64,000 nucleotides of DNA from positions 65,625,965-65,689,964 of the forward strand of contig OX419758.1 of NCBI GenBank assembly GCA_948567375.1, given 5' to 3'. The stretch is from Lunularia cruciata (lineage: Eukaryota > Streptophyta > Marchantiopsida > Lunulariales > Lunulariaceae). The notes beneath the pieces are model-generated. The model searched no databases and was not told where the DNA came from. It saw nothing but the letters and a program-made list of their open reading frames with translations. The translations under genes were made by a program, and so were the position numbers. This document shows positions 11,640-22,781 of the stretch, one piece after another; position 1 is the first letter of the stretch; every line of letters starts with the position of its first letter.

Positions 11640-12018
11640 GGCACGGAGTGCGCTGGGAGCGTGTTCGGGTAAGGAGAGGTGCATAGCACTTGAATCCAAC
11701 AGGGCCCCGGGGGACTGTAAGACAAAAAAAAAAGGAAAAAACCGATGCTCTCAAAAAAAAACCGGATTACCTATATTACTAGGGACAGGAGTCTAAACAA
11801 CTTTGTTGGGAGGCTTGCTTAGTCTTTTCCATAAGCTCACTTTTTACAGGTTGGATTGGAATTAAAAATTCATTGTAGGGGTTGGTTAAATTTTTTTTTA
11901 ATACTTTAGATTTAGCTATGTTAAAAAAACTAAAAAAATGTATCTGAATAAGGAAACCGTCTTCTTTTGCATCTTACTAGTGATTTTGCTAACCTTACAG
12001 TTTCCCCACATACGGCTC
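11640..12018. other. Remainder of the putative mitochondrial insertion
   Basis: From the nad2 fragment to the domain V-like end at 12,018 there is no gypsy coding signal; it resumes at about 12,021. The first 100 bases are GC-rich (GGGCCCCGGGGG at about 11,701) and the rest AT-rich. The whole is probably one inserted block, but exact edges need alignment. Confidence 0.45.
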
Positions 12019-12029
12019 AAATGACAAAG

Positions 12030-12424
12030 AGGAAGTACAACTTGTCCAAAAACCTTTGTTTTTGAACGCCATGTCTCGCTCCCCTTTTCCTAGCATGCTA
12101 CAATACCCCAAGGCAAATGCCGTATTCAAGCAGTTATGGGAGGACAACAAGCTCTATAGAAAACAATTAACCCTTTCCCTCTGTTGCACATTGAAGAGGA
12201 ATCAAACAAACTTATTGGCAATCCACAAAATCAAATTGGAAGTTCTCAATTCCTTGGAAGTAGAGATAGAGATAAATGGGTGTATGATTCCCCTTTATCC
12301 TATTGACTTAGGATCAGGAGTTAATGTCATGATGGAAGAAACTGCCCTTAAGCTGGGCTATAACAAATTTGAGCCCACGACCACATACATTGGTTTGGAA
12401 ATCAAACAAAGCAATAGCCGTTAG
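12030..12424 (+). pseudogene. gypsy-A protease
   Basis: The open frame from 12,056 contains QLWEDNKLYRKQLT, then SLEVEIEINGCMIPLYPIDL and GSGVNVMMEETALKLGY. The DLGSG motif is a retropepsin active site of the Asp-x-Gly type. The same segments occur on the - strand at 38,954-38,690 (QLWEDNKLYKRQLT, INGCMIP, NVMMEETMLKFGY). This is one of the longest intact pieces of gypsy-A. An Asp protease would mature gag-pol in a live element. Confidence 0.75.
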
Positions 12425-12622
12425 GGATGTTATTAAAGGTGTCCACTATCATTGGTGGGGTGATCTTTGACGTGATATATATTATTATGCAGCTTGTAAC
12501 TAAGATTGGTTATCTAGTGTTGATAGGATGACCCTAGTTATACCATGCATGAGTCTTGGTAGACTAATACCAACACCGTCTAAGCTTCAAAGACTTCACT
12601 TGGATCTCAAGTTTTTCATGGT

Positions 12623-12880
12623 GTGATGGAAGAAGGTGCCTCACTTAGGAGAGACCTTGTCCTCAAAGGAGACTACACCAAGAGTCCTTTGGATAACTCA
12701 GAAGATTCTTTGGAAGAGGATGTAGTAAACTATATGGAGTGCTATAAGATGGACAATGGACTAGAAGGAAGTGATCAATGTGACGGTCTTGAGGAAACCT
12801 CTATACTCTTGGGAGTTAGCCTGGTGAGTCATGTTGAGGGTATTGTGAACCCCGATGACTACCAGGATGATCCTTAAAAA
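12623..12880 (+). pseudogene. gypsy-A protease-RT linker, acidic
   Basis: An 84-codon open stretch rich in Asp and Glu lies between protease and RT and ends at a stop before the RT N-terminus. No known domain; most likely the variable spacer of the polyprotein. Confidence 0.4.
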
Positions 12881-12919
12881 GAATTAAGTCTGTAATCCAA
12901 GAAGAATGTCAACCATTTA

Positions 12920-13560
12920 CCACCTTGTTTTAGGAATATTAGGATATCTTTGCTTGGAACAACAAAGAAATGTTTGGCATCTCTTGGTAATTTAGCAAAC
13001 ATCAGATTGACTTGGAGGAGAAATCAATACCCATTAGATAACCACAATAATGACTCAATGCCAAGTACTCACTATTAGTGAGGGATGAGATTGACAAGTA
13101 CATACACTCAAGAATCATTTTCCCAGTACTTAGTAATGAGTGGGTGTCCTTAATTGTGGTAGTAATGCAGAAGAAGACTGGTAAATCAGAGTGTGCTAGG
13201 ACTTCCAAAAGCTAAATGTGGCCATGAAGAAGTGCCATGACCCTCTACTCTTCACCAATGTGGTTCTAGACCAAGTAGCGGGACACAAGTGCTATAACTT
13301 TTTGGATGGTTTTTTGAGATACAACCAAGTTTCCATTTGGGAGGAAGACAAGAGCAAAAGAACCGTCACAATAAACCAAGGAACTTATGCATACAATTGA
13401 ATGCCATTTGGGCTATACAGTGCTCTCACCACCTTTTAATAGATGATGACTGAAATATTCAAAGAATACCTACAAAAATCATGGAGATACTTATCAATGA
13501 AATTTGTGTCTTTGGATAGAGAGCAGACCAATTGTTGTTCCTATGCCAAAACTTTTGAGA
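12920..13560 (+). pseudogene. gypsy-A reverse transcriptase
   Basis: Pieces in several frames: FAWNNKEMFGIS-like start, then DEIDKYIHSRIIFPVL and SNEWVSLIVVV (fingers), then FLDGFLRYNQVSIWEED with the first catalytic Asp at about 13,302, TYAYN, and MPFGLYSALTTF. The second catalytic motif, usually Ile-x-Asp-Asp, reads LINEICVFG near 13,495, so both aspartates are lost. The enzyme is dead. Confidence 0.75.
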
Positions 13561-13599
13561 GGTGTTGATTGGCAAGTCTATCTCTGCATACAAGAAAAT

Positions 13600-14041
13600 G
13601 TTTTTTCATGATGATGGAACTATCTTTATTTGGGAGAACATGTGTCTACATGGGGTATGGAGGTTTGATGCAGAAAAGGTGAAAGTGATCCAAGCATTGG
13701 AATCACATTGAAATTTGAGAGAGTTGCAAGCCTTCCTAAGACATATAGGCTGTTACAAGAGGTTCATAACTAACAATGCAGTCTTAGCATCCCCTCTCAC
13801 CAAACTAACAAAGAAAACCATTGAATATGGCTCAACTGATGTGCAAGATCAAGCCTTTGTAATGATGAAGGAAATGTTAGTAGGTGTGGCCAGTCATGAG
13901 AGCCCCAAAGTGGGAGGATACCTTTCACAAATATGTAAACACCTCTTCCGTGGAAGTCAAGATGGTCCTCAATTAGAAGGAAGGATGGCAAGAAAGACAA
14001 CCCAATGTATTATGCTGGTCGTCAATCACCCTCCAAGCTAA
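13600..14041 (+). pseudogene. gypsy-A RT end and RNase H start
   Basis: From 13,715 the frame reads LQAFLRHIGCYKRFI followed by APLTKLTKK-like residues, the conserved connection after RT in Ty3/gypsy where a single-layer helix precedes RNase H. The RNase H part is short and ends at 14,041. A further 200 bases hold scattered traces (FVFHVDHCAL), after which the element disappears. Confidence 0.65.
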
Positions 14042-14241
14042 GTGCAACCACACCACTATAGAGAGAGAAGATATAGGAATGGTATATGGCTATAAGAAGT
14101 TTTGCCGCTATTTGTTAGTAAATGAGTTTGTCTTTCATGTAGACCATTGTGCATTACACTATTCGATAACAAAAATAGAATTGCTGGGAAGAGTTACTAT
14201 GTGGATCCTCTAATTATAGGAATTTACATATACAATACAAG

Positions 14242-15110
14242 TATGGAAGGAGCTACTACAAGAATGCAGAATTTTCCTTTCTTGACTCAAAATTGAGGAT
14301 CAGCTGACCCACTTGACCCCTGATCACCCAAGGATCCAACACCGCGGTCAAGCCTGATTGCCTTCCTGCACCTCAACACTTGCATTCTTACTTTCAGTTT
14401 GTCACCACTGCTCCATCTAACAATTGCAAATCACACACAATATTGACATAGACACATTAAGGATTGTAGAGGTCCTTATCACATTGTCTCCAATATAGAG
14501 GCTCATTCATATATATGCAAAAAGTCACAACTTGACCATACACAAAAATATTTATTTCCACATAGGCTTGAGCTGAATTACACTCAAATGAACAACTAAA
14601 CACTGAACACTGAACTCTAAAGACTAAATACTGAACATTGAACACAAATATTGAACTCATACTATGTTGGGGTGATCCTCCTCATACTTTCTACTACAAA
14701 ATGGTGGGACGCATCCATGGTTGTGGGATGCCACAATCCCTAGATTAAGCTCTAAACCAATTTGTATTAACCCTAATGTTTCTACTCTATCCTACCCAAT
14801 TGATGCTAGGATAGTGCCACCTACAAAAGGGCATCTATTATACACTCTACTAGTTATGGACCTCCATCTAAGCATTGGAAGAGAGGTCTTGATGACATGG
14901 CAATTGAAAAATGTCCTATTATACACAACCATTGTCCACCTTATGTACACATCATTCCTTTGCTAACATCTTGTCCCTACGGGCAGGCTGTCATGATGAT
15001 GCTCAATCACAATGATCTCACACCACAATGAGGGCTGACTCCAATGACATGACAACCCCAATGGTTAGATGACTTTGATGTGCATTGTGCAACAATTGCA
15101 CCTCAAGGGT
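14242..15110. other. No gene; LTR-like sequence downstream of CC copy 2
   Basis: Read on the - strand this follows the stop of CC copy 2, as the LTR follows copy 1. The segment 14,990-15,060 resembles 7,690-7,740 (both contain a TCATGA-rich, CATTGTGATG-rich stretch). A small imperfect minisatellite of CACTGAACA/ACTGAACATTG units lies at about 14,597-14,655. No coding domain is seen. Confidence 0.45.
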
Positions 15111-15149
15111 ATAACCTATCTTACATATGTACAAGGGTATAAAAAGTCT

Positions 15150-16130
15150 CTACTTTCTTGACACACTCTGCTTCCCTGACACATTGTCTCCCTTGCATCT
15201 TAGGATTAGCTCATCCACATGCTCCTCATATTCTTCTAGCTCTTGGCTGACCTTGGTTGAGATGTTTTCAAATTTTTCATCAATGTGCTTTTGCAACTTC
15301 TTGTCCACCTTGGCCAATTGCTCTGATAAATATTTCTTTGTTCCTAGGGCATGTATCTCTAACTTACTCTTGGAGCTTTGCATGATGAACTTGGGTAAGT
15401 GTCACTTCTCCTACTTGCAGTGTTAGCTAATTCACTTTATCCTCCACTATTGTGATCAATCACATCTGCTCCTCATCCAGGGTATCATGGATGGACTGCA
15501 CCTCCATATCTACCTCTTGCCTGATCTGCACATAGAGGATATGCTTATGGTCTTCATGGTCAGTTCTTAAATGCACATTTGGACCTTCTCCAGTTTTGCA
15601 TTAAGGGCATATTTGTCTTTGGAGCCTGGGCTACAAAGAACCTTTAGTTCTTGCTTGAGAGACACCACCTCTTCATCCCTGGCACTTAATTGCTCCTTGT
15701 TCTACTTCTTCATATCCTCAACATGATGCTTGGACCTCCCCTTGAGTGTTAGTAGGTTGGAGTCTAAGCGGGCAATTTGCTATTGTGCTCTTGATATCAC
15801 CTTCTTCATCAGATCCATCTTTCCTTTCTTCCCCTTCAGCTTCTCTTCTTGGACCGCCTTGTAGTATATGAATACTTGTTCACATTGGGTGAACCTTCAC
15901 TAGGTGCAACTCTATTTGGTACTATTCCAAAATGTGTTCATATCCATCTTCCACACCTTTTGGTTTAAACACAAGACATCCCACTCCCCTTTGGCTTGTC
16001 ATAGCTCCATATTATTTTCTGTGAGAGCATCCTCCAGCTTGCAAACTTGTGACAAATTGGTACCCAAGACCATTTCTCCTTGTCTGGTTTGACTCACCAA
16101 AGTTTGCTTATGGTGATGACTTCCCGCTCA
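15150..16130 (-). pseudogene. CC-family copy 2, coiled-coil domain
   Basis: The terminal 77 codons are open (15,383-15,150): LAKVDKKLQKHIDEKFENI, then VSQELEEYEEHVDELILRCKG and a short basic tail. Upstream, in a frame with a few stops, LDSNLLTLKGRSKHHVEDM and SARDEEVVSLKQELKVL align with copy 1. Leu/Ile spacing and charge fit a long coiled coil. This copy runs opposite to copy 1, and its N-domain lies immediately upstream at 16.7-18.6 kb. Confidence 0.65.
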
Positions 16131-16670
16131 AGACCACAAACCCCCTCTTGAATGACATGACATCACATGCTGCTAGTTGATCTAGCTTCCAATTGTGGTA
16201 CTGGTAATGTCCTTGGAGCTTACCTATTGAGCCTTCAAGCATGCAATACTAGCATTGTCACAGGGATAGTCTGGTCTTGAGAATGTGCCTAGTTGCTTGC
16301 ACCTAAACTTTACAATTTGAGATGGTACAAGTGGCAATCATTAATTCTAATGGATAGGACTGTGAACTGTCAATGACTACCAAACCTGTACAAAGACCTA
16401 TTGTTGATTTCCTTTATTTTCTCCCAACTGTGGCAATTGATGCCATGTGCTCCAATTTCATCATCAAAGCTATCATTTGTAATGCAATCCGACTGTTAAA
16501 GACCTCCAAAATCTTCCTGCTTACACTTATGCCTCCACTTTGCCCAGATTTTTTTCACAAGACACAATGTTCAATACCACAGATATACAAAATTTACAGT
16601 AGCTATGCTCTCCGAGATCTTTAACCCCGGTTTGTGATTGACCCTACAACACTTTTGTCTAAGTGACCTA

Positions 16671-17297
16671 TCATGCACGTGCAATCCATCTGGAGTTCTC
16701 CATAGATTTCTTGAGCAAGGCTTGTATACACTTCATTGCAACATAAAGGAGAAGAGCAATATTGAATGGCCAAGGTATAGACCCAAGTTCATGATATTCA
16801 AACCCCTCGCTCATGCAGCGCTGAAGTGAGTTGCTCATGCTTGCTCTTGCAACCTTGTCAATTGGGGCACATTTCCCTATCTTTTGGTAATGCAAGAAGG
16901 CCTCCTTGTACTTCTTGATCTTTGTCGTATGTTCACGATGGCCTTGTTGGCAGCATGCTAGGAAGAGTGTATGCTCCTTCTTCTTTAACAACCACATTCT
17001 AATGTAAAAATGAAAGATAAATAGAGAGAGGAAGTTGTTTCCTTTATGCATTTGAATTTGCTCCATCATCTCCCAAGCGCAATAATAAAATATCTTTGCC
17101 GAGTCCATGGGTTTGCCTTTGTGCAATAATTGGAAGAAGGCGGTCTGCCCATTATTGACATAAGTTATCCTTGTTGATTTGAGGATCTTGATGAGCAAGG
17201 TCACCACCATACAATGGGTAGGATCATTGGACCCATTTACCTTCCAACCATTTCCCATCTTAGCATATTTGAATGAGGCCTTGAACTTCCTTGTCAT
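16671..17297 (-). pseudogene. CC-family copy 2, N-terminal domain (best open copy)
   Basis: This 208-codon frame is the longest open piece of the family. It starts MTRKFKASFKYAKMGNGWKV, contains DSAKIFYYCAWEMMEQIQM, then FHFYIRMWLLKKKEHTLFL, then a Lys-rich segment with IKKYKEAFLHYQKIGKCAP. No signal peptide or membrane segment is evident; the FLSLFIFHFYI stretch is hydrophobic but short. I do not recognise a known domain. It matches copy 1 and the copy at 18.1-18.6 kb, showing that the sequence was once coding. Confidence 0.6.
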
Positions 17298-18127
17298 TTC
17301 TTCTAATGGTCAGAGCCACTCTTGGCTGAGGTACATTCCACTAGGTGTAGAATTCAACCAAGCACCTTCTGCCAATGCTCATCTTTCCAAGCAAACATGT
17401 TACTATGTACGGTGGTAAATTTTGGGTTCTTCTTCTCTTTTATCTTCAACATCATTGGGAGATAAGTAAAATATCAAATCCACAGCAAGAACCACAAGTG
17501 CATAAATTTTCAATGCTCTATGTGACAGTAGTGTGCCTAGTTCTCTACTCCCAAATTTTGGAGGGCAATTAAGGCTGGTATCCTTTTCTTCTTGTGCAAC
17601 ATTGTATTTCACCACATTTCAAAATTAAGCTCTCTTGATTGCCTTCCATTGTCTTGAATCACAATCACCCGCTCACACAGCCCATTGTGCTACACTCAAA
17701 ACTCAAGATTCTATATTCTAGGATCACCAAATGCACCTCGGTGAATAGCTTTGTGAATTTGGAGGTGGTGCAAATTCAATTGACTAAAAACTTACCTTCT
17801 CCTTAAAACAAGATGTTTATATACTTCAGTTGGCCTATTGCAAATTTTTGTCAATCATCAAGGGTGAAATTTTTTTATTCCTATACATATGAAGTGGCAC
17901 ATAGAGTGCTGGTGACCAAAGCCAGTTCTTTCTCCAACGAGCAACAATTGCTTGAGGGAAGTCAAACCATTGAAGAATGATGGCAAAATGCTGACATGAC
18001 ATCCCCTAGCTGTGATTAAAATAGTGGTCGTGTTCTTGTGATCTTGAGACCATTTCCATCATGGTCATGACCATCATCCCTTCTATAGGGGGCTCCACTC
18101 CAATGATATCCCCTTGACTGCATCATT

Positions 18128-18619
18128 TTAGAATACCTTGATTGGTGATCTGAGTAAATCCTTTAGGTTGTTCTTGAAAATAACTTGCAAGATAAAATGG
18201 GTTGGGAACCTCTTCTCCTCTTCCTTGGTTAAGAGTTTCATCCCCATGTAGTAGTGCACTGCAAAAGGAGCAAGATAAGTGGCTCCACCTTCATCTTCAA
18301 AATCTTTATGCAGGAGCATGCACTGCTTGTCAAATATTTTGGCCCAATCTACACACTCTCCTGCATACATATAATCAAAGAGCATTGCCAAGCCAGTGGT
18401 TAAATAGGTAGTTCATTTCCATTTGAAGAGTTTTATAACTATCTCTATAGTGGCTCTTCTTGCGGGGTCCTTGTAACTAGCTATACTCCATCCATTGTTC
18501 TTGAAGCGCTTACTATTGAGGTGGCTGTTAACTATGGGAGTTAGGTCCTTGTTTGCAAATTTGGTATCTATCATCATCGCTCTTGCAAACCCAACATCCG
18601 GGTTGAGTACATTTGCCAA
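18128..18619 (-). pseudogene. CC-family copy 2b, duplicated N-terminal domain
   Basis: Two open pieces, 18,619-18,413 and 18,391-18,128, are separated by one stop. NGWSIASYKDPARRATIEIV aligns with NGWKVNGSNDP in the 17.3 kb frame, and DWAKIFDKQCMLLHKDFED followed by VHYYMGMKLLTKEEEKRFP aligns with DSAKIFYYCAW and FHFYIRMWLL. The N-domain is therefore present twice in tandem on the - strand, through duplication or a second inserted copy. Confidence 0.55.
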
Positions 18620-20430
18620 TGGTCCTTAGTCCAATTCCATGGATTACTATGCATCCCCTCTTAAGTTTTTTCTCTCTTACCTCTCATTTCATGAATCATG
18701 TTGAAGTATGATAACTCCAATTCTAGAGTAGGAATCCTATGTGCTTACTTCTTATAACATCCATCCTATGGTAAACTGCCCATTTTTCATAGCAAGGGAT
18801 CTAAAGATGGCCTCAGGAGCCTTCTTGTAAGTCATGGGAGTGACTACCAGGATGTGTGCATGCAAAAGGATACTACAAGCTATTGCTGCACTACGCCAAG
18901 TGCCTGTCTTTGTGCCAAGAACTTTAGATCATGCAGAGTGCCACTCTTTGAAGAAAATTTGAGCTCTCACTACTTCAAAGAATTTGCATGACATTACTCA
19001 ATCAACTAGGAAGATAGGTTGGATTGCAAAAGTGCCACTGCAGGCCAGGCAGTTCAATTTATACACCCAAATCCTGGTCATTTGTTAGTACTCTGGTGGT
19101 TAAAGAGCAGGTAGGCACTTGCTATTACGAAGGTGTTGTCCTTGCATGATGTCCTTGTGCAAAGTCACTCTCCCACATGCCAAAAAACTTATTTGCTAAC
19201 CATTTTCTCATGTGCCACACTTGCCCACAAGAGTGCCAACAGTTATCTTGTAGGTAATCCTTGGCAACAAGTGCTGTTAGAGGTAAGCGCCATTGGCGGC
19301 AAGTTGAAGTTGTGGTGGCACTTACCTCCAAGTCGTAAGGTGGCACTCAGCACTTAGGCATGTACGCCTCACCTACTAGCACTCCAAGTGCTGCAACACT
19401 TGCAAGCACTCTGAATGTTCCCTCAACACTCCAAGTGCTGTTCCATCTTCAAGCCCTTGGTGTTATTCTACACCTCTCAGAGTGCTTCTCATCTTTTTTT
19501 GTGACACAACTTTGCCTACTAAATAGCGGACCACCTCAATGAGACCTTAACTAGGTGTTTATCCTTCTATTCTCAAGCACATTTATACTACTTTATGCAT
19601 CTTCCACATTTCTTTTGCAATCTGTCTCCTTTATGGACCAAAAAACCTCTTTCCAAAAAAAATAACAAGCCATGTAAGTAAGCGCTTTACACTTGGCAAT
19701 AGCCATTTTTTCAAACCCTCCATGAATCTGTTGGAAATGTTTAGATTTTCCAAATAGTACACAATCTACCCACAGTGATGGGTGGCTATCCTAAACCTAT
19801 CTTCATCATCTTTTTATTCTACATGCATACTAGTCACCGTTGGAGAAGGAGTAAATACCATTTTCTCTAGTGCTTGCAATCCTCTGTATAATAGATGGAA
19901 CATGAATTCATTTGGGTGGAGAAAGAATCACATTCTCTGCTTGAGAGGTGATAAGAGAAATAGAATGAAGAGGAGTGTCTGCCATAGCCCCATTTACAAT
20001 CCAAGGATGCTCGTGCACACTGAAAGTAACTTCACCGGGTCCACAAACTCAAAGCATGTGCACCAATTTTTAAACATTGCCCGCCCAACAGTTTAAAGAG
20101 CCCTGCCTATTTTAAGCAAGTTTAGACCCTTCGAAACCCAAAATCCACATGAATAAGGATGGGATTTCCTTACAAACTTTGGACTGGATGCACTTAAAGT
20201 CACATGTGAGAAGTTTCAAATATGAATTTCAAACTCATGAAATGACAAGTTGCTCATTCTAGCTCACTATTGCAGTAAACAACTATTAGCATTAATCATA
20301 TTTATTTTGGCCCGTCTCACTTGTACCTCAGTAATTCAATCTAAGGTAGATTTCAAAGGGGCCATTAGAAGGCTCAGCCCTCCCTACAAAAGTTTTTCCG
20401 CCCGTTTCATTTTGTGAGCAAACATTTTTG
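18620..20430. other. No supported gene; decayed upstream part of CC copy 2
   Basis: On the - strand, ILVVTPMTYKKAPEAIFRSL and AMKNGQFTIGWML near 18,860-18,770 may be earlier residues of the CC frame. The remainder shows short chance frames. A region near 19,370-19,450 repeats CACTCCAAGTGCTG twice. No RNA gene or domain is seen. Confidence 0.4.
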
Positions 20431-20436
20431 TGAACT

Positions 20437-20484
20437 CTGCAAAAATCCTAACCGAAAACTGCAAAAATCCTAACCGAAAACTGC
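20437..20484. repeat. 22-bp tandem duplication
   Basis: Two identical 22-base units (CTGCAAAAATCCTAACCGAA plus AA) lie head to tail at 20,437-20,458 and 20,459-20,480 in AT-rich non-coding DNA. Confidence 0.95.
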
Positions 20485-20499
20485 AGTAACATAACAACT

Positions 20500-22560
20500 C
20501 CATAAGTTCCAGTTTTTAAACCCCCGTTGAAACCCGTAATGTCTCCAGTTTACCAGTAAATTTAACTCCTAAACTTAGACCGGTACCCATAAAATTAGAA
20601 CTAAAACCTCTATTGGTAATCTTTTAACTAAATGTTTCAATAACTTTGATATAACAACCAATTCAGTATGTAAATTAAATTCTATATTGAGTACTAAAGA
20701 GAATACGAACACTAATTTTTTAGCAACAAAAGGAAAGAAGAACTATTCTTTAAATCCAACATTTAGTATGGTTTAGAATCGGGATGATTCCATTTTGAAA
20801 ATAAATCATAAACCACAACATACGCTCATCGTTTATGGTACTGAAAGGAAAATATGTTATAACCCTTTGGATTCTCTTCTTATCTCTCTTAGATTTTGGA
20901 TTTTATGGCGATTCATGTGAATAGCTCTTTCGTAACACGCATTTCTCGTTACTTTCTCTACGGCATTGGATGCTTTTTTCTTTTAGAAAAAAAAGGCATT
21001 TATGATATAATATTAAGAACGGTCTTACTTTCATCTCAAAAGTGCTTCATAAATAAAGGTATGATTCCCCAAGATAAACTTGTTTCTTCATATCCTCTTC
21101 ATCTACTTCATATGAATACACTTTCCTCCACGGTGAAGTATACAATAAAAAATACTTTGGATTTGGATATGTAGATCGTAAAGGGTTGCATGCCAAACTT
21201 GCTCTTCTCTTGGGTTTTAAAACAAATAAAAATTCACTTCTCACCAATATATATTGAATATATATATATATACATTTTTCTTCATTAGGTGAAAAACAAT
21301 TTAAGTTATAGAAATCTTTTGTTTCCTTTAGAATCTTTAAATATTTTATTTTTGAAGTAGTATAGTATAAAATGAAATAGTATAAAATAGTATAAAATGA
21401 AGGATGGGGTCTTCCCATCCTTCATTTTTCCTACGCGGTCGCCTTTTTTCTTTTTGAAGTACATATATCAAATTGTTTTTTATCAATCTGATCTTTTATT
21501 CAAAGGAAGGATTGTTATTGGGTTCGATACAAATGAAGAAAAAAAAAGAAGATGCAAGGTTATACAGCTTTAAAGTTTGAAAGTTTGAACATCTCATTTG
21601 AGATGAAATTCCAAGAATTTGATTTATATTTTTGAACATGTGTAGTTTCAATGTTTGATATTTTGCATTACGGAAGTAGATTTTGAGTTTCAAATGGGAT
21701 GATGCCAACCACTTCCTGTACCAGTATCTGAAGAAACAAGTTATTAATGATAAAATCCAATCAACCTTCAATGTGATTTAGTTACAGTGGATATTCACAA
21801 AGATTTCCTTTGAAAAGAACATAAATCTTACATGTGAATGACTTGACGAGTGTGCTCCTCAACTTTTACTTTTGACACTTCTTTGAGAATGTGTTCCATT
21901 TCTTTTCATCTTTTCCAGATTATATATATACATATTCTAGATGAATATTTGTCTAAAATATATTAAATGGAATACGAGATGATTCGTTAGAATGTAAATA
22001 CAGTATCTATCTTTTAATGAATTTTATTTTAGAATCAGAAGATTATAAAAATATATTTATAGAACATAAAATACCTACAATTATCAAATAAATAATTCTA
22101 AAATAATCGAAAAATCTATAGTTTGTATTTCAGTCTCCACTTTGCCATGAATCTTAAAAAGTCTAAATTATCGTAGAAACTTTTTTATTTATTAATTTTT
22201 TAAGAATATCAATAATTTACTCTTATTTCCTAGGCGCCTTTATGTCTTGAAAAGGAAACCAAGGCAAATTCATAGATTGGTATAGAAAGCTATAGAATAG
22301 TAGCAAATACTTTGGTACCATTCTATAGCTTTCCCTTTTTCTTCTACGTGGAGAGTGCTAGTCGCCGTCTCCTTTAAAGAATCCTTTGACCAATTCTAAC
22401 ACTAGGCTTTGTCTGACTTGTTTGGGCTTTAAGGCGCATCCTACAGCTACTGACAAAGGCGTGTCCCCAAGTTCCATAGCGAATGTTGTGGTAAGGGACA
22501 CGGACGGCGAGTGGTAAATTTGAACATTGAAAGCCGCGCTTGGAATCTAGTGAACAACAT
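20500..22560. other. AT-rich stretch, possible organellar or decayed coding DNA
   Basis: Composition shifts to strongly AT-rich. Several frames stay open longer than expected, for example 20,523-20,621 (+), 20,621-20,786 (+) and 20,896-21,174 (+), and abut one another in different frames, as a frameshifted AT-rich gene would. I could not name a protein. A hairpin repeat sits at 21,394-21,428 and (TA)n runs at about 21,245-21,275. Confidence 0.35.
21394..21455 (-). repeat. Hairpin repeat, shared with 43.66 kb
   Basis: AAAATGAAGGATGGG at 21,394-21,408 pairs perfectly with CCCATCCTTCATTTT at 21,414-21,428 around a 5-base loop (15-bp stem). Read on the - strand, the sequence continues from GGCGACCGCGTAGG through GAAGGATGGGAAGACCCCATC and matches the tandem units at 43,658 and 43,711 with about one difference in 40. 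No coding role is apparent. Confidence 0.85.
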
Positions 22561-22613
22561 TAAGCTACATGGGCCTGGCTATAGGTAGGATTCTTATGCG
22601 GGAACGGATCGGA

Positions 22614-22620
22614 TATAAAT
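22614..22620 (+). promoter_or_regulatory. Putative TATA box of the first germin-like gene
   Basis: TATAAAT lies 168 bases before the chosen ATG, within a GATCGGATATAAATTCAGG context. It implies a 5' leader of roughly 130 bases. The second gene has a similarly placed TATA element. Confidence 0.5.
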
Positions 22621-22781
22621 TCAGGCGATTGAAGTCGTATCTCACTTGAAGCTGTTGAATCATCTTGGAGATCAGATCTACCGCAATCGCTCAAAATCTT
22701 CTCGAAGTTTATTTGTTCGTTGGCATTTGTGTTCTGGAAGACCTTACGTTTCATCTCTCGGAATCTCCTCGAAATATTTTC

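Larger units (their letters stand above)
7660..14240 (+). mobile_element. Ty3/gypsy element (gypsy-A), degenerate and interrupted
   Basis: An LTR ending at 8,805 is followed by a tRNA-Asp-like primer site, then gag, zinc knuckle, protease, RT and RNase H in gypsy order. The primer type and the DLGSG-type protease suggest the Athila/Tat side of Ty3/gypsy, a family inference. The polyprotein contains many stops. It is interrupted at about 11,430-12,018 by mitochondrial DNA and is lost after about 14,240, before a usable integrase. No matching 3' LTR was found downstream. Confidence 0.75.

Noticed and set aside
11407..11754. 115-codon - strand frame as one nuclear gene
   Set aside because: Only the middle matches nad2 and the rest crosses intron-like sequence; it is a chance open frame through inserted mitochondrial DNA.
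22665..22781. In-frame upstream start of germin-like copy 1 (39 extra residues)
   Set aside because: The extension has no counterpart in copy 2, would hide the signal peptide, and lies just after the TATA box; it is most likely 5' leader.
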